From NCBI RefSeq assembly GCF_001528665.1, contig NZ_BBYJ01000032.1, forward strand, positions 31,378 through 95,377: a stretch of DNA of 64,000 bases, in the 5' to 3' direction. Below are positions 8,967-17,982 of this stretch, piece by piece. Numbering within the stretch: the stretch's first letter is position 1; each line of letters begins with the position of its first letter. The position numbers and the translations under genes are program-made. Below the pieces are notes generated by a model. It saw nothing but the letters and a program-made list of their open reading frames with translations. It was not told the DNA's origin and made no database searches. Source of the stretch: Microtetraspora malaysiensis. Lineage in GTDB: Bacteria; Actinomycetota; Actinomycetes; Streptosporangiales; Streptosporangiaceae.

Positions 8967-9001
8967 CCGCCCCGGCCCGGATGCCCCTCGGGCCGGGGCG
9001 G
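8967..9001. terminator. Bidirectional hairpin between convergent genes
   Basis: A perfect 13-bp stem (CCGCCCCGGCCCG with its complement at 8989-9001) and a 9-base loop sit between the convergent ends of the SGNH hydrolase and the APH-type gene. There is no U-run, as is common in high-GC actinomycetes. Confidence 0.7.
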
Positions 9002-9024
9002 GGTATCGGCGGGTCTATCGCAGG

Positions 9025-10041
9025 TCAGTCCCGGATGGATTCGAGATAGCCGGTCAGATAGGTCAACGACGCGGCGATGTCCGCACCGAGGCCGTGCGGC
9101 CGGCGCAACTCGTCGACGAAGGCGGCGATGTCGGCCAGCCGCCACCAGAGAGAGTAGAGAGCGAGGCCGGCCGGTGTGACGGTCCGTCCGGTGGCCCGGC
9201 TGTAGCGGGAGAGTACGTCGGCGGCGTCGCCATCCGGGTCTTCGCCGAGCATGCGGGCGAGGGCGGGGGTGAGCATCCACAGGTCCCGTTCCGGCGGAGC
9301 GATCTGCACGGTGCCCCAGTCGATGAGCCGGAGTCCGGCCGGGGTACGCATGACGTTGCCGGGGTGCGGTTCGCCGTGGGTGATCACCCAGACCGGCACG
9401 GTGTTCTGTACGTGGTCGACCCGCCGGTCGAAGTCGGCGAGCAATCGTCGGACTTCCCCGGCATGGACGGACAGCAGCTTGCGGGCCGGCTCGGCATAAG
9501 GCCCGCCGGTCCACTCCCGATCGAGGTCCCGCAGCGCCTCCTCCAGCTTGTCCCGGCCGGGCAGCACCAGGTCAGCCCGTGACGCGGTGTCCGCCACGAG
9601 CGGGGTCGCCCGGTGCAACTCGGCCAACAGGTCGATCACCTCGGCGCGATCCTCGGGCCGGTGCGCGCCGAACTGCCCGGCGACACCCGCCACCATCGGA
9701 AACACCGACAGGGCGTACCGCGAGGTCAGCCGCCAGAGCGCGGCGCCGGTCGCGGCCGGGATCGGCGCGAGGACGAAGTCGAGCCCCGCCTCCCGGTGCA
9801 GTGCCAGGGCGGCGCCGAACGACTGGCCGAGCCGGTCGAACGCGCCATCACGACCGATGTCCTCCACGCCGAGGTCATCGACCTTGACGAACCATGCCGT
9901 CCCACGCCGGTCCCCCACGGACCAGTGGTAACTGCCTGCGCCCACGGGAAGGTACTCGACCGAGTGGGGCTCAATGCCCCAGCCCTCGGTCAGTGCCACC
10001 ATCAGCTCGGCCTCCGCCAGATCTGCCGGTCTGTCCCTCAT
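9025..10041 (-). CDS. Aminoglycoside-phosphotransferase-fold kinase
   Basis: This 338-residue protein has the APH/choline-kinase fold. It shows an N-lobe nucleotide region, the catalytic loop ITHGEPHPGNVM and the metal-binding LIDWGTVQIAPPERDLW. The usual catalytic Asp of HxDxxxxN appears as Glu (HGEPHPGN), a variant I associate with the spectinomycin-phosphotransferase-like group, so activity is not excluded. The start ATG 10041 has an AGGCAGGA site upstream; the longer reading upstream looks non-coding. It is isolated, with no resistance or biosynthetic genes beside it, so the substrate cannot be given. Confidence 0.8.
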   Translation of the reverse strand: MRDRPADLAEAELMVALTEGWGIEPHSVEYLPVGAGSYHWSVGDRRGTAWFVKVDDLGVEDIGRDGAFDRLGQSFGAALALHREAGLDFVLAPIPAATGAALWRLTSRYALSVFPMVAGVAGQFGAHRPEDRAEVIDLLAELHRATPLVADTASRADLVLPGRDKLEEALRDLDREWTGGPYAEPARKLLSVHAGEVRRLLADFDRRVDHVQNTVPVWVITHGEPHPGNVMRTPAGLRLIDWGTVQIAPPERDLWMLTPALARMLGEDPDGDAADVLSRYSRATGRTVTPAGLALYSLWWRLADIAAFVDELRRPHGLGADIAASLTYLTGYLESIRD

Positions 10042-10242
10042 GCGCCGACATCCTGCCTCAATTTCCGCAGAGCCGCGGATCATTTGTGACGCGCCGTCAA
10101 TCCCCGTAGCGGTGCAACAGCAAATCGGGCTCGGCACGCCTGGCGCTGGTGCATGAACTTCACCGGCCGGCATCACGGCCGGGGCGCCTTTCCGAATTCG
10201 TGCAAACTGGTGAACCGCCACCGTGGCCGGTACCGTACGCCG

Positions 10243-10788
10243 ATGTTCACCATCCGTATGAACGAGGCGGCGGCATCTGCGCTTCAACCGCTGGCGCCTG
10301 CCGATCCGCCACCCGCGGCTCCCGTTGTCGGTCAAGGGCTACATGACAAGTTCGCCCAGGGGCTCACGTACAACGAAGGTGCTCTGACATTCGCTGACCA
10401 CGTCGGCCAATGGGCTGCGCAGCCTTCTGTGTCGGCAGCGATCGCCGAGATGGGTTGGCAGGATCTGACCGGCTATGAGGGCAACGTCAACGCTTTTCAT
10501 CTGGAGGACTATGCGCCGGTTCATGTGGCGATCCTTGATGGCGGGCAACCCCAGATCAGGTACGAGGATCAGGTCATGTTGCTGCGGCTCGGCCTGGTTG
10601 TAGCGGACAGCGTGTTCGGCCTCATCCGAGCTCTACCGGAGCCGGTTCCCGTCCGATGCGTTATCAACGCGAACGAAACCGCCGCCACATTTCGCTTTCA
10701 CCAGATCCGCTCCGGGGAAGACTGGGTCAATCTGGAGTTGGACCGGTACCGGGCGGACATGGTAGCCGTCATTGACCGCCATCCCTGA
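10243..10788 (+). CDS. Conserved-looking hypothetical protein
   Basis: The frame gives 181 residues from ATG 10243 (MFTIRMNEAA); a second in-frame ATG lies at 10258. The composition is balanced, with evenly spaced hydrophobic and charged residues and normal high-GC third positions, so it looks like a real globular cytoplasmic protein. I recognise no domain. The C-terminal part (RFHQIRSGEDWVNLELDRY) suggests an alpha/beta fold. Function unknown. Confidence 0.6.
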   Translation: MFTIRMNEAAASALQPLAPADPPPAAPVVGQGLHDKFAQGLTYNEGALTFADHVGQWAAQPSVSAAIAEMGWQDLTGYEGNVNAFHLEDYAPVHVAILDGGQPQIRYEDQVMLLRLGLVVADSVFGLIRALPEPVPVRCVINANETAATFRFHQIRSGEDWVNLELDRYRADMVAVIDRHP

Positions 10789-10954
10789 TCGGAGATCCAC
10801 TCCTGGAAACGCGCGCGTTGTGTCTTCGCCTCGCGCCGGAATTGCCGCTCCGCAGGAACGCTTCACGCCTGCCGAGGAAGACGAAGGCGTTGTCGGACCG
10901 GTCGACGTAGGAGGCGAGGCACTCGGTCAGGCCCAGCCCGCAGGCTCATTCCCT

Positions 10955-11398
10955 CTATTGCCATGGTGCGAGGTGGTGAACAGGATCGTCTTCGAGGGAG
11001 AGCTCACGCCGGATGAGAGCGTAGGTCGAGCAGAACTGCACAGGTTTCTCCAGGTGGAGAGCGGTGAACGGTTCCGATGCCGCGCGCGTTACATCCAATC
11101 TGATGGTGTAGCCGGTGTTCAGAACCTCGTCGTCCGACCCCTGGCTGTCGATCGAGCTGAATCGAAGTGAATCTTCCGTCCCTTGCCATCCACCCGCAGC
11201 CTGCCATTCATAATGCAACTCCACACTCTCAGGTTTCGGGCAGCGCCAGCGAAAGCGGCCGATGTCCATGCCGCCCGCGAGGTTGGCCCACGCACTCCAG
11301 CCGCGGCCATCCGGTAGAAATCCCAGCCAGCTGGTCTCCATGGACCCAAGGTCGTAGGGACCGCTGTCCCAGAGGCCTACCAGGTTCTCGTCGTACAT
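10955..11398 (-). CDS. Hypothetical protein, beta-rich
   Basis: It has 147 residues if started at ATG 11398 (MYDENLVGLWDSGPYDLG); an ATG at 11464 would lengthen it. There are many aromatic residues and alternating hydrophobics (SWLGFLPDGRGWSAW, FRWRCPKPESVELHYEW), typical of a small beta-barrel or lipocalin-like fold. There are no signal or membrane segments. No convincing ribosome site precedes either start. Function unknown. Confidence 0.55.
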   Translation of the reverse strand: MYDENLVGLWDSGPYDLGSMETSWLGFLPDGRGWSAWANLAGGMDIGRFRWRCPKPESVELHYEWQAAGGWQGTEDSLRFSSIDSQGSDDEVLNTGYTIRLDVTRAASEPFTALHLEKPVQFCSTYALIRRELSLEDDPVHHLAPWQ

Positions 11399-11880
11399 GC
11401 CCGTCAGGGTGGCATCGATGCGGCGGCCGTACAACGTCTGATCGTCGCGCCAATAGCGTGCCATAACGGACGGCGACCAGCGGGTAACCACGGGGCCTAA
11501 TGATCACTCGACCACGCTGATCTGAACCCCTGTTTTCCCAGTTCAGGACGGCAGGATCAGTAACCTTTTCCCCGGCTGGCAGCTCCGAGGACGCCGTCAC
11601 TCGATGGCTCCACCTTGTTTCCTGCCAAGTGGCGACGAGGTTCGGCGGCTCAGTCCGTGCACCCCGAGGCCCCGCCCGTTACCGTGCGATCGACCCCGCC
11701 GCCTGGACGACCATAGTCGCTGCGAGTATGAGTTCGGGAGTGATTTTCGGTTGACACGAGTACCGGTCGACAAAGGGTTGGTCGTCCTGACCTGCACTGA
11801 ACTGCTGGAACGACACGAGATCAAGTCTTTAATCCGCTGATTCGTGCGTTGGCCTTCGGACGTGCTTTTCTGGTGGGACG
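11399..11880. other. Gap without a recognisable gene
   Basis: Short open frames on both strands here have poor codon composition and no family resemblance. I see no RNA gene, terminator or repeat. Confidence 0.5.
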
Positions 11881-12246
11881 TCACTCGCAGGAGGCCGCCG
11901 TTTCAACGATGAGATCTTCAGGCCGTGGGAGCGCGGCCGGCTCATCTTCGATGGAGTAGACCTCAAGACGCGAAAGGTGGCCTTCTTCGACGAAGAGCAA
12001 GGCGCCGTCACTGCGCCCGCGTACGGCGGCGGAGATCAGCACGCCGTATTGCACCGGTGATGTGAGCGCGCGAGGTTCTGTTCCCGCGCGGAGGTCCACT
12101 GTCGCGCATCCGCATGCGCATCGCCCGCTGATAACTGCCGAAGGAACCTGAGCCCGAAGTTCGTCCGCGCCGGGGAAGTCCTGCGCGAGGAGCGCCAGGA
12201 TGACGGCTTGCTCCTCGACTGAAAGATGACGCTCGCTACTCGACAC
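11881..12246 (-). CDS. Small conserved hypothetical protein with a Cys-x-Cys-x-Cys motif
   Basis: This 121-residue protein has a helical N-terminus (VEEQAVILALLAQDFPGADELRAQ) followed by GRCACGCATVDL with Cys43, Cys45 and Cys47, then a beta-rich half. I have the impression of a widespread actinobacterial family of unknown function with this CxCGCxTVDL signature. No partner genes are evident. Confidence 0.65.
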   Translation of the reverse strand: MSSSERHLSVEEQAVILALLAQDFPGADELRAQVPSAVISGRCACGCATVDLRAGTEPRALTSPVQYGVLISAAVRGRSDGALLFVEEGHLSRLEVYSIEDEPAALPRPEDLIVETAASCE

Positions 12247-12380
12247 GGCGTCACGGTAGCGGATCGGGTGTGGCCAAGAGGCCGGCGGCCTTCAGTGACG
12301 TCCGGTGATTTTCCGGCAGTGCTTCGGGGGCTCATCGGACACCTCTTAACGGCCCCGAGTTTCGCGCTTATGATCATTTG

Positions 12381-12875
12381 GTGGCGTATTCCACCTCCGA
12401 CCCGGGAGCGGCCTCGTCGTCGCGCGTTGCGATACGGCTGTGGACGCTTCGAGTCGCCCAGATTGTGGGCGCTGGGGCGGTCGGGGCTCTGATGACGGTC
12501 TGCTTGGTACCACTGTTGATTTTCGGAATGCTTATTGCGGGTGGGGCCGGCCTCATTTTCGTCTCCATCCCCGTGGGCATCGTCGGCACAGTCGGACTGC
12601 TGGCCGTGGTCGCCCTCTTGACCGGTGGTGCCTCGTCGCTCGCGTCCGCGTCTCGGGTGGGTTGGGCCATCCTTGTCTTTGTCGGGGGGACGGCGGGTTG
12701 GATTACCGGCGCTTTGATCTTCCAAGGCGGGTTTCCCGGCCCTCGCGGGGCGGTCCTGGTCTACAGCGGTATCCCTTTCGCCTTGGCGGCCATAGCCTGC
12801 ATGGGCCGCTGGGCGATAGCCATCTCCCTCCTGACAGCCGTGGCCGTGCTGGCGACGCTGCTCCACGTGAGGTAA
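12381..12875 (+). CDS. Small integral membrane protein
   Basis: The frame gives about 164 residues with four hydrophobic segments (near residues 25-50, 55-80, 90-115 and 120-160). Start is GTG 12381 or the preceding TTG at 12378; no clear ribosome site is visible. No family recognised. Confidence 0.55.
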   Translation: MAYSTSDPGAASSSRVAIRLWTLRVAQIVGAGAVGALMTVCLVPLLIFGMLIAGGAGLIFVSIPVGIVGTVGLLAVVALLTGGASSLASASRVGWAILVFVGGTAGWITGALIFQGGFPGPRGAVLVYSGIPFALAAIACMGRWAIAISLLTAVAVLATLLHVR

Positions 12876-12917
12876 CGACTGCGACGGAAATGCCGACAGC
12901 TGACAGCGCCCCGGGTA

Positions 12918-13118
12918 CTGCACACCCATAGGTGGCAGACCGCCTACAGCGAAATCATGCCCGCCGGCTACCTGAACGGGTCACTAATCGGCGAGCGCAA
13001 GGCCATGTGGAAAACCCGGCTCACTGCCGTCGGCCCTGAATCGGATCACGCCTCCTGCCTGCTCGTCGTCGCCGAGGGCGCCGCCGTCGCAGCTCTGTTC
13101 GCCGCCTGCCACACGGGC
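12918..13118 (+). pseudogene. Remnant of a GNAT acetyltransferase
   Basis: The plus-strand frame reads HRWQTAYSEIMPAGYLNG and then ERKAMWKTRLTA and SCLLVVAEGAAVAALFAA. This follows the N-terminal pattern of GNAT N-acetyltransferases (W-x-x-A-Y-x-x-I-x-P-x-x-Y-L, then W and the first strands). The acetyl-CoA-binding motif A is missing, homology stops near 13118, and no start codon or ribosome site precedes it. The rest of the 12876-13394 gap shows nothing recognisable. Confidence 0.45.
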
Positions 13119-13394
13119 CGAGCCCCTCACTGCGACCGTCTGTGGCGCCGACGGAACCTCCGCGCCGGCGCCGCCGACACCGCCGGAACCTCCGTACCGG
13201 CGGCGACTGCGCGATCATCGTGGATCCGCCCCCGAGCCTGATCGACCAGCTTCCGTGGCTCTTATTCCGTCGGTAATGCGGTGAGGGTCAGTTTGTCAGT
13301 CTTGCGCGCAATACTCACCGCTGGCGATCAGAGCGCGGTTACTCCGGCGCTTGAACGACGAGTTCTGCATCGACCCCAGCGTGGAGGTATCGGC

Positions 13395-16300
13395 ATGAGC
13401 GCAGATCGGATGCTGACCTATGTCGGCGGCGGTTCGGCGAAGTTCTGGGAAGTGCGTCAAAACGGTACAGAGCTGAAAATTCGGTATGGGCGGGTGGGCG
13501 CAGCCGGTCAGGCGCAGGTCAAGTCGTTCGACTCAGCAGCCGCCGCCGAGGCGGCGGCCGACAAACTGGTGGCAGAGAAGGTACGTAAGGGCTACACGGA
13601 AGACGAAGCGGTCGCCGCGCCGGTGACCTCCCCGGCGGGGATCGACAGCGTCGGGGACGAGGACCGGCTGACGATGCCGGCCGCTTGGCTGCGCGCTCTT
13701 CATCCGCGGCGGGGTGGCGTGAAGGTCGCCGTGAAAAGGCTGGACGCGGGCGCGCCGAAGAAACTCGCCGCGACGGTGGACGAGCGTCGGCAGCTGATCC
13801 TCGACTCGCTGGCGAAGTCGCCCGACCCGGAGATCGCCGCCGCGGGCGCGGCGTACCTGGCCGGGGAGCCCACCGCCGCGCCGCTGGGCGCCGCGGTGGT
13901 CGCCGCAGTGGTGGCCGTGTCCCAGGCATGGCATGAGCGGACGTTGCTGCCGCTGTTCGCCGAAGCCTGGCTGGTCGAACGCGGACTGGTGTTCGCGGCA
14001 GTGGCCGCGACCGAACTGGCCTCGCTGGGATTCGATTTCGACGGGCACGCGTGGCCGGTTCGGCGGCTGGCTGCCGGTGATTCCCCTGAGCATTGGTACG
14101 GCTGGAAGCGGCTGGAGCCCGCCACGCGGGTCCGCGCCGTCCTCGCGGCCGCATCGGACACCGAGTATGCCGAGGTCGTCGCGGCGCTGGCGGTGAGCCG
14201 TGAGGGCGGGGCCCACCATCGGGCCGCGGCTTCCTACCTGGCGCCGAGCGAGGTTGGCTGGGTCGCGGCCGACTGCGCCGAAGTGAGCGACGTCGACCCC
14301 GGTCTCGCCCTCGGCCTGGTCGCCGCGATCAGCACGCCGGAGCATTGGGAGCTCATCGTGAGTTACGTGCGGGGTTACTTCATGATGAGCTCTCTTGCCC
14401 TTCCTGCCACGGTTGTCGACGGGATGGGTGACGCGGCCGTGCCGGTGCTGGCCGGCTGGTTCGATGAGGCCTACGACGCGGAAAGCCAGCGGCGGCTGCT
14501 GGGTATGCTCGCCGAACTGCCGGCCGACGCGGCGATGCGGGCACTCCTCGACCGGATCGAGCACACGTACACGCAGCCGGCCCTCCTGCGCGCGGCGGCC
14601 CGCTTCCCGCGCCGGGCGATGCGGATGCTGGCCACCTCCGGTGGCAAGGTCGCGGACTTGCTGCTGCGTGCCCACGTGCTGGGCCATCTCGACCTGGTGG
14701 CGGAGGTGCTTGCGAGCGTCGATGCTGTCGCCGCCGAGCGGATCAACAAGATCGCAACCGCTGAGACCGTCGCCATCGCTCCGCTCGAGGCCTTGCCCGA
14801 GATGCTGGTCAGCCCGCCGTGGACCCGGCCACGTACGGTCCGCAAGCCGGTTGTTGTGAATGGCCTGGTGTGTGCCGATGAACCGACCGTGGTGTGGGGG
14901 CCGGGCGAGCGGGACAACTGGCGTCCCGCCCGGCCAGGGCAGAGTTCATGGGGTCGGCCCTCGCACCAGCGCTGGGAAGAGATCGCCGACAAGATCGCCG
15001 GTGCCGGGGAGGGGGCCAACTGGTACGACGAGATCGCCCTGTTCGTCTCCGGGCCGGCGGAGCTGGCCGGACCGCTGATCGAGAAGTGGCGTCCGGCTGA
15101 CCAGTGGGATGCCTCCGAATGGATGCCGAGGGTGGTCGCCAGGTTCGAGCTGGCCGCGCTCCCCACGGCGTTGGACAGCGCCCGGCGTAGCCCCGCCGCG
15201 ATCGCTCCGGCGCTGCTTCCGTTCGCCGGCCCGGAGGTCGCGGTGCTGATGGCCGAGTGGCTGTCCCGGCTGAAGTCGGTGCGCGCCACCGCGCTGGCGT
15301 GGCTGGCGCGCCACCCCGAGGCGGCCGCGAGGGCCCTGATCCCGGCGGCCCTGGGCAAGCCCGGGGTGGCCCGGCGACAGGCGGAGCAGGCGCTGGCGGT
15401 GCTGGCCGCGGGCGGTGGCCGTGACGCTGTGGCGGAAGCCGCCGCGGGTTACGGCCCCGCCGCCGAGGCCGCGGTCGCCGACCTGCTCTCGGCTGATCCG
15501 CGCGACGCGCTGCCTGCCAAGATGCCCGTGCTGCCCGAGTGGGCGGACATCGCGATCTTGGCGCCGATCCACCTGCGCGGCGACGCGGGCGCGCTGCCGG
15601 CCGAGGCGGCCCGCCATGTGATGACGATGCTGGCGATCTCCCGGCCCGGTGATCCGTACGCCGGTCTCGCCTCGGTCAAGGAGGCCTGCGACAGCCGCAG
15701 CCTCGCGGACTTCGGCTGGGCGTTGTTCCAGCGTTGGCAGGCGGCCGGCTACCCGTCCAAGCAGAGCTGGGTGATGGACGCGCTGGGACTGCTCGGCGAC
15801 GACGAGACCGTCCGGCGGCTGACGCCGTTGATCAGGACCTGGCCCGGTGAGGGCGGACACGCCCGTGCGGTCGCAGGCCTGGACCTGCTGGCCATCATCG
15901 GCTCCGAGGTCGCGTTGATGCACCTGCACGGCATCGCCGAGAAGGTCAAGTTCAGCGGGCTCAAGAACCGGGCCATGAAGAAGATGGACGAGGTCGCCGC
16001 AGAGCTCGGCCTGACGCCGCAGGAACTGGCCGACCGGCTGGTGCCGGACTTCGGGCTGTCCGCCGACGGCAGCCTGACCCTCGATTACGGCCGCAGGCAG
16101 TTCGTCGTCGGCTTCGATGAGCAGCTCAAGCCATACGTGGCCGACGCCGAGGGGAAGCGGCTCAAGAACCTGCCCAAGCCGGGGGCGAACGACGATCCCG
16201 AGCTCGCGCCCTCCGCCTACCAGCGGTTCGCCGGGCTGAAAAAGGACGTACGCGCCGTGGCCGCGGACAACATCCGACGACTGGAGCAGGCCATGGTGAG

Positions 16301-16907
16301 CCGGCGCCGCTGGAGCGGTGCGGAGTTCAAGCGGCTGCTCGTCGGCCATCCGCTGCTCTGGCACATTGTGCGACGGCTGACGTGGGGGCTCTACGATGCC
16401 TCGGGTCAGCTCATGGGCGCCCTGCGCGTGGCCGAGGACCGCAGTTTCGCCGATATCGAGGACGACACGCTGACGTTGCCCGACGAGGCCGTTGTCGGGG
16501 TGGCGCACCCGCTGGAGCTGGGGGAGAGCCTCGCCGCCTGGGCCGAGGTGTTCGCCGACTACGAGATCCTGCAGCCGTTCCCGCAACTGGGCCGGGAGAC
16601 ATATGACCTGGACGAGACGCTGCTGACCGAGATCGGCGCCGCCAAGATTCCCACCGGCAGGGTGATCGGCCTGGAACGGCGTGGCTGGCGGCGAGGCGAG
16701 CCACAGGACGCCGGCATCCAGGGCTGGATCGAGCGGGATGTGGCCGACGGCAGGATCATCACGATCGGTCTCAATCCGGGCATCGCGATCGGCTACCACG
16801 ACTTCGCCGACGAGCAGACCCTGGAGGGGGTGGGGGGCGTCCTCGACGGCCTCGATCCGATCACCGTCTCCGAGGTCATGCGAGACCTGCGGGAGATCAC
16901 CCGATGA
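13395..16907 (+). CDS. WGR- and DUF4132-domain protein (YehI-like), first gene of a five-gene cassette
   Basis: This large 1170-residue protein starts at ATG 13395 after GGAGGT. A WGR domain lies at about residues 1-75 (FWEVRQNGTELKIRYGRVG), a small module found in PARP-type enzymes and in MolR/YehI proteins. The middle (about 150-880) is alpha-helical and repeat-like. The C-terminus (about 905-1100) matches DUF4132, with LPKPGANDD, a YQRFAGLKKDVR segment and VRRLTWGLYD. No signal or membrane segments are seen, so it is cytoplasmic. Its stop overlaps the MoxR gene (ATGA), and the cassette order matches E. coli yehI-yehL-yehM-yehP-yehQ. The biochemical role is unknown; WGR suggests nucleic-acid or protein contacts. 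Confidence 0.9.
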   Translation: MSADRMLTYVGGGSAKFWEVRQNGTELKIRYGRVGAAGQAQVKSFDSAAAAEAAADKLVAEKVRKGYTEDEAVAAPVTSPAGIDSVGDEDRLTMPAAWLRALHPRRGGVKVAVKRLDAGAPKKLAATVDERRQLILDSLAKSPDPEIAAAGAAYLAGEPTAAPLGAAVVAAVVAVSQAWHERTLLPLFAEAWLVERGLVFAAVAATELASLGFDFDGHAWPVRRLAAGDSPEHWYGWKRLEPATRVRAVLAAASDTEYAEVVAALAVSREGGAHHRAAASYLAPSEVGWVAADCAEVSDVDPGLALGLVAAISTPEHWELIVSYVRGYFMMSSLALPATVVDGMGDAAVPVLAGWFDEAYDAESQRRLLGMLAELPADAAMRALLDRIEHTYTQPALLRAAARFPRRAMRMLATSGGKVADLLLRAHVLGHLDLVAEVLASVDAVAAERINKIATAETVAIAPLEALPEMLVSPPWTRPRTVRKPVVVNGLVCADEPTVVWGPGERDNWRPARPGQSSWGRPSHQRWEEIADKIAGAGEGANWYDEIALFVSGPAELAGPLIEKWRPADQWDASEWMPRVVARFELAALPTALDSARRSPAAIAPALLPFAGPEVAVLMAEWLSRLKSVRATALAWLARHPEAAARALIPAALGKPGVARRQAEQALAVLAAGGGRDAVAEAAAGYGPAAEAAVADLLSADPRDALPAKMPVLPEWADIAILAPIHLRGDAGALPAEAARHVMTMLAISRPGDPYAGLASVKEACDSRSLADFGWALFQRWQAAGYPSKQSWVMDALGLLGDDETVRRLTPLIRTWPGEGGHARAVAGLDLLAIIGSEVALMHLHGIAEKVKFSGLKNRAMKKMDEVAAELGLTPQELADRLVPDFGLSADGSLTLDYGRRQFVVGFDEQLKPYVADAEGKRLKNLPKPGANDDPELAPSAYQRFAGLKKDVRAVAADNIRRLEQAMVSRRRWSGAEFKRLLVGHPLLWHIVRRLTWGLYDASGQLMGALRVAEDRSFADIEDDTLTLPDEAVVGVAHPLELGESLAAWAEVFADYEILQPFPQLGRETYDLDETLLTEIGAAKIPTGRVIGLERRGWRRGEPQDAGIQGWIERDVADGRIITIGLNPGIAIGYHDFADEQTLEGVGGVLDGLDPITVSEVMRDLREITR

Positions 16908-17980
16908 ACGAGCACGTCCAGCGGCCCCCGGCCGAGATCCGCTACGCCGACGAGCTGGCCCGGCTGCGGGAGAACGACACCGACGACCGCCCGCCCGGCT
17001 GGGCGTTGAGCCTGCGGGCCGCCCGGCGCTTCGTCCTCGGGGACGAGAAGCTGGGCATCAGCCGCAAGTTCGTGGGCGACCCTTCGCTGATCGACCGATC
17101 CCTGGTGACGCTCGCGACCAACCGCGGGCTGATGCTGGTGGGCGAGCCGGGCACGGCGAAGTCGCTACTGTCCGAGTTGCTCGCCGCGGCGGTGAGCGGA
17201 ACCTCGACACTCACCATCCAGGGCGGAGCTGCCACCACCGAAGACCAGATCAAATATTCGTGGAACTACGCGCTGCTGGTCGCCGAGGGCCCGTCCACCC
17301 GGTCACTGGTGGCCGCTCCGCTGCTGCGCGGCATGGCCGAGGGCAAGGTGGTGCGCTTCGAGGAGATCACCCGGTGCCCGCTGGAGGTGCAGGACTGCCT
17401 GCTGTCGCCGCTGTCGGACCGCGTGCTCGCCGTACCGGAGCTGACCGGTCCGGAGGCGATGGTGTTCGCCCAGGAGGGGTTCACCGTCATCGCCACCGCC
17501 AACACCCGCGACCGCGGCGTCAACGAGATGAGCGCCGCGCTCAAGCGCCGGTTCAACTTCGAGACGGTCTTCCCGATCGCCGACTTCGACACCGAGCTGC
17601 TGCTGGTGGAGGCGGAGGCCACCGCTCTCCTGAAGCGGTCGGGCGTCGGCGCGCCGCCACGGCGCGACGTGCTGGAGGTCCTGGTCACCGCGTTCCGGGA
17701 GCTGCGCGAGGGGCAGACCGCGCGCGGTGACGCCACCGACCGGCTGTCGGGGGTGATGAGCACCGCCGAGGCCGTCTCGGTCGCACATGCCGTCGGGCTG
17801 CGCGGCTGGTTCCTGCGCGGAGAGCCCGGCACCGCCGCCGACCTGGTCTCCTGCCTGGCCGGTACGGCGGCCAAGGACAATCCGGAGGACCTGGCGAAAC
17901 TCCGCAGATATCTGGAGCGGAGGCGGCACGGAGACCAGTGGAAGGCCTTGTACGAGGCCCGTCACCTGCTGCCGGGCTGA
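16904..17980 (+). CDS. MoxR-family AAA+ ATPase (YehL-like)
   Basis: This 358-residue ATPase has Walker A GEPGTAKS at residues 80-87, a Walker-B-like VVRFEEIT near 149-156 (with Glu in place of the usual Asp) and sensor-1 ATANTRDRG. A NEMSAALKRRFNFET segment carries the arginine-finger region. It belongs to the MoxR AAA+ group, whose members typically act as chaperones with a VWA partner; here the partner is probably the protein encoded at 20235. The start overlaps the WGR/DUF4132 stop and it is two bases from the next gene, indicating one transcript. Confidence 0.94.
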   Translation: MNEHVQRPPAEIRYADELARLRENDTDDRPPGWALSLRAARRFVLGDEKLGISRKFVGDPSLIDRSLVTLATNRGLMLVGEPGTAKSLLSELLAAAVSGTSTLTIQGGAATTEDQIKYSWNYALLVAEGPSTRSLVAAPLLRGMAEGKVVRFEEITRCPLEVQDCLLSPLSDRVLAVPELTGPEAMVFAQEGFTVIATANTRDRGVNEMSAALKRRFNFETVFPIADFDTELLLVEAEATALLKRSGVGAPPRRDVLEVLVTAFRELREGQTARGDATDRLSGVMSTAEAVSVAHAVGLRGWFLRGEPGTAADLVSCLAGTAAKDNPEDLAKLRRYLERRRHGDQWKALYEARHLLPG

Positions 17981-17982
17981 CG

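Noticed and set aside
10789..10954. Minus-strand fragment reading YVDRSDNAFVFLGRREAF, possibly part of a lost gene
   Set aside because: Too short and no family recognised; it cannot be separated from chance.
11597..11884. Minus-strand frame of 95 codons and the overlapping plus-strand frame of 78 codons
   Set aside because: Low-complexity Ser/Arg content, no ribosome site and no resemblance to known proteins.
14946..16799. 617-codon minus-strand frame within the WGR/DUF4132 gene
   Set aside because: Shadow of the real gene; composition and lack of motifs do not fit a protein.
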